Source: Methylotenera sp965234545 (GTDB lineage: Bacteria; Pseudomonadota; Gammaproteobacteria; Burkholderiales; Methylophilaceae). Taken from it: a DNA stretch of 64,000 nucleotides. The position numbers were made by a program, and so were the translations under genes. How positions within the stretch are numbered: position 1 is the stretch's first letter; each line of letters begins with the position of its first letter. The notes beneath the pieces are model-generated. The model saw only the letters and a list, made by a program, of their open reading frames with translations, had not been told where the DNA came from and did no database searches. The stretch covers positions 744,001 to 808,000 of the forward strand of contig OZ248348.1 of NCBI GenBank assembly GCA_965234545.1, read 5' to 3'. Positions 23,222-31,547 of the stretch are shown here, one piece after another.

Positions 23222-25504
23222 TTAATTTAACTGTAAAACGATACCTGCCAATGGGGGTAAGGTTATGACCAGTGATTGATTGTGTTGCATCCATGCCACG
23301 TTTTCCGTGTGTAAGCCTAGTCCATTACCTTGATTGCTGCCGCCATAGCAAGCCGCATCGCTGTTAAAGATTTCTTGGTAACTGCCTGCTTGTGGCACGC
23401 CTATCCGGTAGCTATTGCGTAATACCGGTGTGAAATTAAGCACTATTATAACAAAACTATTGTCCAAACCGCGCCGTAGGTAGCTAACAATTGATTGGTC
23501 GCTATCGTGGCAATCTATCCAAGCGAAGCCTTGTGATTCAAAATCCAGGGCATGCAATGCATGCTGATGTTTATACAGTTTATTTAAATCGCCACTGACT
23601 TGTTTGATGCCGCGGTGCCATTGGTGGCCCTGGTAATCGTCACCCAGTAAATGCCAATCCAAGCTGCTGTTGACGTTCCACTCGCGTCCTTGACCGAATT
23701 CATTGCCCATGAAGTTAAGTTTTTTACCCGGCGTGGTCATTTGGTAGGTCATCAGCAGACGCAAGTTGGCGAATTTTTGCCAAGCATCACCAGGCATTTT
23801 ATCCAATAAAGAATGCTTGCCGTGCACCACTTCGTCGTGCGAGAAGGGCAGCACAAAATTTTCCGAGTAGGCGTAGAGTTGACCAAAGGTCAGCATGTCG
23901 TGGTAGTAGCGCCTGTGCACGGGATCGTGCTCAATGTAGGCGAGGGTGTCGTTCATCCAGCCCATATTCCACTTCATGCTAAAACCCAGTCCGCCCAAAT
24001 AGACGGGACGCGATACACCAGGCCATGCGGTCGATTCCTCGGCTATGGTTAAGACGCCAGGAAATTCCTCACCGACCATCACATTAAATTGCTTGAAGAA
24101 ATCGATCACGTCTAGGTTTTCGCGGCCACCAAATTTGTTGGGTAACCATTCGCCGGCTTTGCGCGAATAGTCCAAATACAACATGGATGCCACGGCATCC
24201 ACGCGGAAGCCGTCTAGGTGAAATTCCGTTAACCAATAATGCGCGTTAGCCATTAAAAAATTACGTACTTCATTGCGGCCGTAATTAAATATATAGGTAC
24301 CCCAATCTTGGTGCTCGCCTAAGCGCGGGTCTTCGTGCTCGTATAAGGCGGTGCCATCAAAGCGTGCCAATGCCCAATCGTCTTTAGGGAAATGGCCGGG
24401 CACCCAATCCAATACCACGCCGATGTTGGCTTGGTGGAATGCATCAATTAAAAAGCGTAAATCGTCGGGTGAACCAAACCGGTTGGTGACACCAAAATAG
24501 CCGGTGGTTTGGTAGCCCCAAGATTCGGTTAACGGGTGCTCAGACAGTGGCATCAATTCGACGTGGGTGTAGCCCATCTCGGCCACGTAGGGCACTAAGG
24601 TGGCAGCCAATTCACGGTAGCTTAAAAACTGCCCTTGTTCATTGCGCTGCCAGGATCCCAAATGCACTTCGTAGCAATTAAACGGCGCGTGCAACCAGTC
24701 ATTTTTTTTACGTGCAGCCAACCATGCTTCATCCTGCCATTGATGTTGATTGAGGCTGATTTTAGCCGCCGTGCCTGGGCGCGCTTCAAATTCGAAACCG
24801 TAAGGGTCGGTTTTGACTAAAACGGCGCCACTGTGGCGGTTACGCAGTTCAAATTTATAGCTATCGTTGCTGCTAAGACCAGGAATGAAAATATCCCAAA
24901 CGCCGCTGGAACCATGGGCGCGCATGGAATGCACGCGGCCATCCCAATTATTAAAGCTACCGGTTACGCTGACACGTTCAGCATTCGGTGCCCACACGGC
25001 AAAGCGCACGCCGCTGACGTTTTCTTGGACTTTCCATTGCGCACCCAAGGTTTTGTAGGCTTGCAGCAAGCGGCCTTCGCCAAATAAATACAGTTCATCT
25101 TGACTAAGGCTGCTGCCAAAGGTGTAGGGGTCATGGGTTTCGTAAGCGGCATCACCGATAGTGATTTTAAGTAAGCAGGGCAGACTTAAGGCGGTTTCGC
25201 TGGTTACTTCAAATAAGCCATCGGCGTGGGTTTTTTCTAGCGCTAGCCATAGCTTGCCGTGTTTGACGCTGACGCTGCTAGCTTGAGGAAGGAAGGCTCG
25301 GTATGCGTAGCCGCCATCGATTTGGTGCAAGCCTAAAAAACTAAATGGATCGTGGTGCTTGGCTTTTAAAATCATGCGCAAGCCATCTTGGGTAAGCTTA
25401 GCGCCTGATTGCAGCGACATTTTGGTTTTAGCTATCGGTTTGGCTGCGGATTTAGCCGCCACTTTTACGGGTTTTTTAACCGTGACGCCTGTCGTCTTTG
25501 CCAA
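23222..25504 (-). CDS. glgB: 1,4-alpha-glucan branching enzyme GlgB (GH13)
   Basis: Introduces alpha-1,6 branches into glycogen. A Lys/Ala/Pro-rich N-terminal extension of about 25 residues precedes the GlgB N-domain (HHDPFSFLGLHQ). The CBM48 domain has VRFAVWAPNAERVSVTGSFN. The GH13 barrel follows: nucleophile Asp in GFRVDAVASMLYLDYSRK, acid/base Glu in LTIAEESTAWP and the third acid in VLPFSHDEVVHGK. I chose the TTG at 25504 because GGGAGAGG lies 4 bases upstream; an ATG at 25531 would add nine residues. About 760 residues. A perfect FNR-type box lies upstream. Confidence 0.95.
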   Translation of the reverse strand: MAKTTGVTVKKPVKVAAKSAAKPIAKTKMSLQSGAKLTQDGLRMILKAKHHDPFSFLGLHQIDGGYAYRAFLPQASSVSVKHGKLWLALEKTHADGLFEVTSETALSLPCLLKITIGDAAYETHDPYTFGSSLSQDELYLFGEGRLLQAYKTLGAQWKVQENVSGVRFAVWAPNAERVSVTGSFNNWDGRVHSMRAHGSSGVWDIFIPGLSSNDSYKFELRNRHSGAVLVKTDPYGFEFEARPGTAAKISLNQHQWQDEAWLAARKKNDWLHAPFNCYEVHLGSWQRNEQGQFLSYRELAATLVPYVAEMGYTHVELMPLSEHPLTESWGYQTTGYFGVTNRFGSPDDLRFLIDAFHQANIGVVLDWVPGHFPKDDWALARFDGTALYEHEDPRLGEHQDWGTYIFNYGRNEVRNFLMANAHYWLTEFHLDGFRVDAVASMLYLDYSRKAGEWLPNKFGGRENLDVIDFFKQFNVMVGEEFPGVLTIAEESTAWPGVSRPVYLGGLGFSMKWNMGWMNDTLAYIEHDPVHRRYYHDMLTFGQLYAYSENFVLPFSHDEVVHGKHSLLDKMPGDAWQKFANLRLLMTYQMTTPGKKLNFMGNEFGQGREWNVNSSLDWHLLGDDYQGHQWHRGIKQVSGDLNKLYKHQHALHALDFESQGFAWIDCHDSDQSIVSYLRRGLDNSFVIIVLNFTPVLRNSYRIGVPQAGSYQEIFNSDAACYGGSNQGNGLGLHTENVAWMQHNQSLVITLPPLAGIVLQLN

Positions 25505-25605
25505 GATGCCTCTCCCTAAATTCCATTGCAAAATTAATTGCGATTATTTGGCTTTATTTGCTTGCTTAGCCGTGTTTTAACTAGATTATAGTGCTTTAAG
25601 CTGAT

Positions 25606-25611
25606 TATAAT
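25606..25611 (+). promoter_or_regulatory. candidate -10 element of glgC
   Basis: TATAAT, 84 bases before the glgC ATG, with no good -35 partner. A second TATAAT exists on the minus strand at 25590-25585 and could be an FNR-independent promoter for glgB. Both are in the 190-base divergent gap. Confidence 0.3.
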
Positions 25612-25636
25612 GTAGAACAGAATGCGTGAATGTTTA

Positions 25637-25678
25637 ATTAAACCAGATAGCACATGGGGTTTAGTTGATGTTCATCAA
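25637..25678 (-). promoter_or_regulatory. candidate FNR/Anr-dependent promoter of glgB-pgi
   Basis: A perfect TTGAT-N4-ATCAA box is at 25665-25678. On the minus strand it is followed, after exactly 22 bases, by TTTAAT (25642-25637), five of six to TATAAT. This is the class II activator spacing (box centred at -41.5) and predicts a transcript starting near 25630, with a leader of about 126 nt before glgB. Towards glgC the box lies just before the ribosome site, where it could act only as a block. Confidence 0.6.
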
Positions 25679-25694
25679 ACTTCAGGAGGGTAGC

Positions 25695-26987
25695 ATGACG
25701 GATGCACAAAAAATAAGTCAACATTCAGACCGTTTTATTAGTACCTTAACCAAGCACACCGCAGCCATCATATTGGCGGGTGGGCGCGGCAGTCGCTTAA
25801 AAAACTTAACCGATTGGCGCGCTAAGCCGGCGGTGCAATTCGGTGGCAAATACCGCATTATCGACTTCCCTCTGTCTAATTGCATTAATTCTGGCATACG
25901 CCGCGTCAATGTGGCTACGCAATACAAGGCACAAAGTTTAATCCAACACTTGCAGCGCGGCTGGGGATTTTTGCGCGGTGAGTTCGATGAGTACGTGAAT
26001 ATTATTCCAGCGCAGCAACGCATATCGGAGGACTGGTATAAAGGTACGGCCGACGCGGTCTACCAAAATATGGATTTATTGCGCGAAGGCGGTGCCGACT
26101 ACATCTTGATATTGGCCGGCGATCATATCTACAAGATGGATTACGGCAGAATGCTTGCCACCCATGTGAAAAATAACGCCGACATGACGGTCGCCTGCAT
26201 TAACGTGCCATTGGAAGACGCCAAGGGTTTCGGCGTATTGGCGGTAGACGATACGGATAGGGTGGTGGAGTTTGCTGAAAAGCCGGCATCGCCTAAACAC
26301 ATGCCAGGTGACCCGACTAAGGCGTTTGCCAGCATGGGTATCTACATATTTAACGCCAAATTTTTATACGAGCAATTGGTGCGTGACGCTGGCGACCCAA
26401 AATCCAGCCACGATTTCGGTGGCGACATCATTCCTTACATTATCCAAAAATACAAAATCCAAGCACACCGCTTCACTGAAAGTTGCGTAGGCGCTAAAAA
26501 TGGTAATTATTACTGGCGCGACGTGGGTACCATAGACGCCTATTGGGAAGCCAATATGGAATTAACTCGGGTGATTCCTGAGCTCAATCTATACGACAGG
26601 GACTGGCCGATCTGGACCTATCAAGAGCATTTGCCGCCGGCTAAATTCGTCTTTAATGACGAAGGGCGTGCTGGTTGCGCGACCGATTCGTTGGTTTCCG
26701 GTGGCTGTTTAATCAGCGGTTCTACGGTAGACAGTTCGGTGTTGTTTTCGGACGTGCGCGTGCACAGTTATTGCAAGATTGAAGGCACGGTTATTTTGCC
26801 CAAAGTTACGGTGAATCGCCACGTGGTATTAAAAAATGCCGTGATAGACCGGGGTTGCGTGATTCCTGAGGGCATGCAGATAGGCGTGGATTTAGCCTTG
26901 GATGCAAAACGTTTTTATGTGTCTGAAAAAGGCATCACCTTGGTGACGCCGGATATGTTAGGGCAAGATTTATACAGAGTTGTTTGA
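25695..26987 (+). CDS. glgC: glucose-1-phosphate adenylyltransferase
   Basis: Makes ADP-glucose from ATP and glucose-1-phosphate, the regulated step of glycogen synthesis. The nucleotide site is AAIILAGGRGSRLKNLTDWRAKPAVQFGGK at about residue 21. YRIIDFPLSNCINSGI, the catalytic Asp in ILAGDHIYKMDYG and the glucose-1-P site VVEFAEKPASP follow, then a left-handed beta-helix end domain with hexapeptide repeats (VILPKVTVNRHVVLKNAVIDRG). The ATG at 25695 has AGGAGGG at proper distance; a TTG at 25665 lies inside the FNR box and is unlikely. 430 residues. Confidence 0.96.
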   Translation: MTDAQKISQHSDRFISTLTKHTAAIILAGGRGSRLKNLTDWRAKPAVQFGGKYRIIDFPLSNCINSGIRRVNVATQYKAQSLIQHLQRGWGFLRGEFDEYVNIIPAQQRISEDWYKGTADAVYQNMDLLREGGADYILILAGDHIYKMDYGRMLATHVKNNADMTVACINVPLEDAKGFGVLAVDDTDRVVEFAEKPASPKHMPGDPTKAFASMGIYIFNAKFLYEQLVRDAGDPKSSHDFGGDIIPYIIQKYKIQAHRFTESCVGAKNGNYYWRDVGTIDAYWEANMELTRVIPELNLYDRDWPIWTYQEHLPPAKFVFNDEGRAGCATDSLVSGGCLISGSTVDSSVLFSDVRVHSYCKIEGTVILPKVTVNRHVVLKNAVIDRGCVIPEGMQIGVDLALDAKRFYVSEKGITLVTPDMLGQDLYRVV

Positions 26988-26999
26988 TTTATAAATCAA
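26984..26999. repeat. 16-bp perfect palindrome at the glgC stop codon
   Basis: TTGATTTATAAATCAA, fully self-complementary, contains the glgC stop TGA (26985-26987). It resembles an FNR half-site pair but with a 6-base spacer instead of 4. It lies 44 bases before the GH57 start, in an AT-rich gap. Confidence 0.45.
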
Positions 27000-27043
27000 G
27001 TACTTATAAAGTATTTTTAATGTTTAATGAAAGTTGTGTTTAA

Positions 27044-28783
27044 TTGAAGTCAACCCACCCTAAGCTGTACCTCAACCTTTATTGGCACATGCATCAACCG
27101 GATTACCGCGACACCGTTAGCAATGAATACGTATTGCCATGGACCTATTTGCACGCCATAAAAGACTACAGTGACATGGCTTATCATCTAGAAGCCAATC
27201 CGAAAGCGCGGGTCAGCTTTAATTTTGTGCCCATCCTGCTCGAGCAGTTGCAAGATTACAGCGAGCAATTTAGCAATAACAGCCTGCGTGATCCCCTCTT
27301 GGCTTTGCTGGTGCATGAGGATTTGTCTGGCTTGAGTGAGTCAGAATGCCAATTGGTGGTTGAAAGCTGTTTCAAAAGCCACCATGAAAAAATGCTCAGC
27401 CCCTTTCCGCACTACCAGCGTTTATTGAGCATATACCAACAAGTGGAGCAGACCGGCTGCCAGGATCAATTTCGCTATTTATCCGGTCAATACAAAGCCG
27501 ATTTATTGGTTTGGTATCACTTAGCCTGGTGCGGTGAAAGCTTACGTAGGAACAATAAAGTCGTCCAAGACTTGATGGCCAAAGGCGTGCTGTTTAGCCT
27601 GAGCGATAGGCAGCAACTTTTTGCCTTCATTGCCGAAACCATAGCCGGACTGATCCCTCGCTACAAAGCCTTGTTGCAGCGCAAGCAAATTGAGATTTCC
27701 AGTACACCTTATTACCACCCAATCTTGCCCTTGTTATTGGATTTTAAAACCACGCTGGACGCCATGCCTTACGCGCCTTTGCCCAAATACGCCAAGTATG
27801 CAGGCGGTCTAAATCGTGCGGTTGCCCATGTAACGGCAGCCAAGGCTTACCACGAAACTATTTTTAATGAACCGCCGCGCGGTATGTGGCCAGCTGAAGG
27901 CGGCGTGTCTGAAGCCGCTTTATCGTTGATGGCGGAACAAGGTGTGGCATGGGCGGCGACCGGTCAATCGGTGTTGGTCAACAGTTTATTAAAATCGCAT
28001 TTAAGCGTGGCTGATAAAAACGATTACCTCTATCAACCCTATCGAGTCAGCAACGGCAAGCAGAGCTTGCTGTGTTTTTTTAGGGACGACAACTTGTCCG
28101 ATAAGATAGGCTTTGAATACGCAAAAATGCATACGCCGGATGCCGTGCAAGATTTCATTGCCAGCTTAGAGCGCATTCATCAAGCGGAAAGTAGCGATCC
28201 CAATCAAGCTAAAGTAGTCAGTGTCATTTTAGACGGTGAAAATGCATGGGAATATTACCCATACAACGGCTACTATTTCTTAACGGAGTTATACGAAGCC
28301 TTGAGTGCGCACCCCGATATCGAAATGACTACCTTCAGCGATATCGTCAGCATGGTTGAAGCCAAGGCTAGCACAGCAGACCATATCGATGCACCAGCAC
28401 TGCCGCGCATAGCGGCAGGCAGTTGGGTATACGGCACGTTTAGCACCTGGATAGGCAGTAAAGACAAAAACTTGGCTTGGGATTTGTTGTGCGAAGCCAA
28501 GAAAACTTACGACAGCGTGCTTGCGGCCAACAAGCTTAACGCGGAGCAAATCGCCGCCTGTGAACGGCAATTGTCTGTGTGCGAAGGTTCGGATTGGTTT
28601 TGGTGGTTTGGGGATTACAACTCGTCCGACAGTGTCGCCAGTTTTGATCAGCTTTATCGCCGCAATTTGATGAATTTATACGCATTGTTGCAGCAACCCG
28701 TTCCTAAAGCCTTGCATACCAGCATCAGTAGCGGTGGGGGCCATGCGGACAATGCCGGCACCATGCGCAGAGGTCAAGCCTAA
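27044..28783 (+). CDS. glycoside hydrolase family 57 protein
   Basis: Retaining alpha-glucan-acting enzyme of the GH57 (beta/alpha)7-barrel type. Motifs: LNLYWHMHQPDYRD (motif 1, HxHQP-like), MWPAEGGVSEAALSLM (motif 3 region, G-x-x-PAEG) and VILDGENAWEYYPYNGYYFL (motif 4, with the DGEN acid). The GSWVYGTFSTWIGSKDKNLAWDLL block is typical of the C-terminal helical part. 579 residues from a TTG at 27044; ATGs upstream run into stops, and the conserved first motif begins at residue 10, so the TTG is the best start. It could be an amylase, a 4-alpha-glucanotransferase or a debranching-type activity. Its place between glgC and malQ argues for glycogen turnover. Confidence 0.88.
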   Translation: MKSTHPKLYLNLYWHMHQPDYRDTVSNEYVLPWTYLHAIKDYSDMAYHLEANPKARVSFNFVPILLEQLQDYSEQFSNNSLRDPLLALLVHEDLSGLSESECQLVVESCFKSHHEKMLSPFPHYQRLLSIYQQVEQTGCQDQFRYLSGQYKADLLVWYHLAWCGESLRRNNKVVQDLMAKGVLFSLSDRQQLFAFIAETIAGLIPRYKALLQRKQIEISSTPYYHPILPLLLDFKTTLDAMPYAPLPKYAKYAGGLNRAVAHVTAAKAYHETIFNEPPRGMWPAEGGVSEAALSLMAEQGVAWAATGQSVLVNSLLKSHLSVADKNDYLYQPYRVSNGKQSLLCFFRDDNLSDKIGFEYAKMHTPDAVQDFIASLERIHQAESSDPNQAKVVSVILDGENAWEYYPYNGYYFLTELYEALSAHPDIEMTTFSDIVSMVEAKASTADHIDAPALPRIAAGSWVYGTFSTWIGSKDKNLAWDLLCEAKKTYDSVLAANKLNAEQIAACERQLSVCEGSDWFWWFGDYNSSDSVASFDQLYRRNLMNLYALLQQPVPKALHTSISSGGGHADNAGTMRRGQA

Positions 28784-28817
28784 TCGCCTGCGGCATAGCG
28801 ATTGGGTATAGACATTC

Positions 28818-30305
28818 ATGGCAGATAGACACTACAGGGCCCCACTAAATAAACGCCGTGCCGGGGTGTTGCTGCACATCAGTTCCTTGCCTGGCACCAA
28901 TTCGGTAGGTAATTTGGGTGAGGACGCTTACCGATTTGTTGATTTCTTGCAGGCTGTCGGTGCCAGCGTTTGGCAAACCTTGCCTATCAATATGCCGCAT
29001 GCCGACAATTCACCCTATCAGTGCCTGTCTGCCTTTGCGGGCAATACCGATTTTATAGACCTATCGGCGCTGGTGGCTGATGAATTGTTGAGTGCAGCCG
29101 ATCTGCAAGGGCGCTTGAGCAGACCGGCCCTATTGTCTAAAGCCTATCAAGCCTACACCCGCATTAATTTTGCTGGTATGCAGCAGGCTTACGCCGAGTT
29201 TTGCCAACAACAAGCCTATTGGTTAGCGGATTTTTCGCTATTTTTAGCACTACGGCAGCACTTTCAACAGCAGGCTTGGCATCAGTGGCCAGCCCCTTAT
29301 AAAAACCGCGATGCGGCCACCTTAAAACAGGCAAGCCTGGATTTGGCTAAAGAAATAGCCGAGATAGCATTTGCCCAATACTTGTTCTTTAGTCAGTGGC
29401 AAAAGCTCAAGGGCTATGCCACATCAAAAAACGTCTGTTTGTTTGGAGATATCCCAATTTTTGTGGCATTCGATAGCGCAGACGTTTGGGCTAAAGCGCA
29501 TTTGTTTAAATTGGATGCCAATAAAAACATGGCGGTGGTGGCGGGTGTGCCGCCGGATTATTTTTCGGCTACCGGCCAGCGTTGGGGCAACCCGCATTAC
29601 GATTGGCAAGCCATGGCAAGCGACCACTATGCCTGGTGGATAGCGCGCATGGCGACGCAACATGCCTTGTTCGACGTGGTGCGCATAGACCACTTTAGAG
29701 GCTTGCAAGCGGCATGGGAGATCCCGGTGGATGAGGCCACGGCCATCAATGGCCATTGGGAATTAGCGCCAGGTGTGGCCTTGCTTACGGCTATCAAGCA
29801 GGCCTTGCCGACTGTTTGCTTGGTCGCTGAGGATTTGGGCATCATTACCGATGAAGTGAACCATTTGCGCCTGCACTTTCAATTGCCTGGCATGAAGATT
29901 TTGCATTTTGCCTTTGGTGGCGACAGCGACAACCCCTATTTGCCGGCCAATATTGAAGAAAACAGCGTGGCCTACACCGGTACACACGACAACGACACCA
30001 GTCTAGGCTGGTATCAAGCATTGGATGAAGCGCAACGTCAGCATCTGCATGCGTACTTAGTGGCCCATTTAGGCGAGGCGCATGAGCGTAACATGCCCAT
30101 GGATTTGGTTAGCATAGCCATGCACTGTAAGGCCTTGTTGGCAGTGGTGCCCATGCAAGATGTACTTGAATTAGATGGTCGGCACAGGATGAACACGCCA
30201 GGCACGGCCAGCGGCAATTGGCATTGGCGTTTTAATTGGGCGCAACTTACGGATGGCATGCGGGCCCAATTTGCCCATGTCGTGAAAGAAAGTGGCCGGG
30301 CTTAA
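28818..30305 (+). CDS. malQ: 4-alpha-glucanotransferase (amylomaltase, GH77)
   Basis: Transfers maltooligosaccharide segments between glucans. GH77 marks: AGVLLHISSLPG at residues 14-25, WQTLPINMPHADNSPYQCLSAFAGN, nucleophile Asp in DVVRIDHFRGL, acid/base Glu in CLVAEDLGIIT, third acid in YTGTHDNDTSLGW, and the C-terminal NTPGTASGNWHWRF. 495 residues, the compact bacterial form. It lies 34 bases after the GH57 gene and 3 bases before glucokinase, so glgC-GH57-malQ-glk is a likely operon. Confidence 0.96.
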   Translation: MADRHYRAPLNKRRAGVLLHISSLPGTNSVGNLGEDAYRFVDFLQAVGASVWQTLPINMPHADNSPYQCLSAFAGNTDFIDLSALVADELLSAADLQGRLSRPALLSKAYQAYTRINFAGMQQAYAEFCQQQAYWLADFSLFLALRQHFQQQAWHQWPAPYKNRDAATLKQASLDLAKEIAEIAFAQYLFFSQWQKLKGYATSKNVCLFGDIPIFVAFDSADVWAKAHLFKLDANKNMAVVAGVPPDYFSATGQRWGNPHYDWQAMASDHYAWWIARMATQHALFDVVRIDHFRGLQAAWEIPVDEATAINGHWELAPGVALLTAIKQALPTVCLVAEDLGIITDEVNHLRLHFQLPGMKILHFAFGGDSDNPYLPANIEENSVAYTGTHDNDTSLGWYQALDEAQRQHLHAYLVAHLGEAHERNMPMDLVSIAMHCKALLAVVPMQDVLELDGRHRMNTPGTASGNWHWRFNWAQLTDGMRAQFAHVVKESGRA

Positions 30306-30308
30306 TAC

Positions 30309-31253
30309 ATGTCAATGTGGATAGGCATGGACATAGGTGGCACCAACTTGCGATTAGGCGTGTTTGCCGGCGAAGGCTCGCCCAAGTTGCTAGAAGAAAT
30401 GCGTTTTCAGGCTGACTTCAGCAAACTTTGCATGGCGCACAAAGACACGCCCGAGCAAGCATGGCAGCAAATAGTCAGCACGCTGGCGTATGCCATTGCC
30501 ACAGTGCGTAAACACTATCCAGCGGTAGTGGGCGTGGGCATAGGCTTTCCCGGTTTTATTGATCCAAATAGTCAAAAAATAGTGGCTTCGCCTAATTTGC
30601 CGGGTTTGCACCAATTGGACTTGAGTGCCGATTTAAGCCGCTTAATTGCCTTGCCAGTGTGGACGCTAAACGATGCCTTGGCCGCAGCCTACGGCGAATA
30701 TGCCTTGCGGGCGCAACAAATGAGCAGCTTGATTTATCTGGGCCTAGGTACCGGGGTAGGCGGCGGCATGATACTGGATCAGCGCGCCGTGGCTGGACAA
30801 CACGGGGTGGCCATGGAAGTGGGGCACATCATTATTAAGCCGCAAGGCCGTTTGTGCGGATGCGGTAACCGTGGCTGCATGGAGCAATACGCCTCAGCGA
30901 GCGGTGTAAGCCTAACGTTTTTTGAGTCCAGCGGTCGGCATGAGAGTGCGCTGACCATTGCGGAATTGGCGCAGGCAGGCAATCAAGCCGCTAAGTATGC
31001 TTATGCCATGGCTGGCAGCGGCTTGGCCCAAGCATTAGCGCAAGTGCTGAAAGTGGTGGACATCAGCCAAGTGGTGATAGGGGGGGGCATGCGAGCAGCT
31101 TGGCCATTGATGGCAGACGCGTTCACTCAGCAATTGGATGAAGATTTGATACCGGTGCTACGTGGCAAAATTAGCCTACACTTGTCTGAATTGGGCGATC
31201 AAGCTGGCATGTTAGGGGCTGCCATGTTGGCCAAGACTTATAGCCAGGTTTAA
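30309..31253 (+). CDS. ROK family sugar kinase, probable glucokinase
   Basis: Phosphorylates a hexose, most likely glucose, with ATP. The phosphate-binding site is GMDIGGTNLRLGVF at residues 6-19. VGIGFPGFIDP, NDALAAAYGEY with the catalytic Asp, and GLGTGVGGGMILD follow. The zinc motif is GRLCGCGNRGCMEQYASASG, diagnostic of ROK proteins. 314 residues. Its stop overlaps the convergent VF530 gene by 4 bases. Position after malQ suggests it feeds glucose released by transglucosylation into the hexose-phosphate pool with pgi; N-acyl hexosamine substrates cannot be excluded. Confidence 0.9.
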   Translation: MSMWIGMDIGGTNLRLGVFAGEGSPKLLEEMRFQADFSKLCMAHKDTPEQAWQQIVSTLAYAIATVRKHYPAVVGVGIGFPGFIDPNSQKIVASPNLPGLHQLDLSADLSRLIALPVWTLNDALAAAYGEYALRAQQMSSLIYLGLGTGVGGGMILDQRAVAGQHGVAMEVGHIIIKPQGRLCGCGNRGCMEQYASASGVSLTFFESSGRHESALTIAELAQAGNQAAKYAYAMAGSGLAQALAQVLKVVDISQVVIGGGMRAAWPLMADAFTQQLDEDLIPVLRGKISLHLSELGDQAGMLGAAMLAKTYSQV

Positions 31254-31492
31254 GAGTGGTCTTGTGTAGGAAGTGTGGCTAGATAGAGCGATTCGACTTT
31301 AGCTCTGGCCCATGGGGTTTTACGCAGGAATTTTAGACTGGAAGCCAGGCTGGGCTCGTGACTAAAGCAGCGCACCGGTATGCGGGTCGCTAAACCCGGG
31401 TAACCATAATGTTCAATCAACTGGCTTAGCATGGTGGCTAGAGTGATGCCATGCAGGGGGTTGTTGATTTGATTGCTTGGGCAGGGATTCAT
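31250..31492 (-). CDS. VF530 family DNA-binding protein
   Basis: 80 residues from the ATG at 31492. The block NNPLHGITLATMLSQLIEHYGY followed by IPVRCFSHEPSLASSLKFLRKTPWARAKVESLYL matches the VF530 (DUF2132) family, small conserved DNA-binding proteins named after a Vibrio protein. The biological role is unknown. It is a single-gene minus-strand unit, convergent with the glucokinase gene and divergent from the GspE-like gene across 55 bases. Confidence 0.85.
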   Translation of the reverse strand: MNPCPSNQINNPLHGITLATMLSQLIEHYGYPGLATRIPVRCFSHEPSLASSLKFLRKTPWARAKVESLYLATLPTQDHS

Positions 31493-31547
31493 TATGACCA
31501 GTGTAAGGCTTGGCTGCAAAACAGCCAAATAAAAACATTAAGGATAA

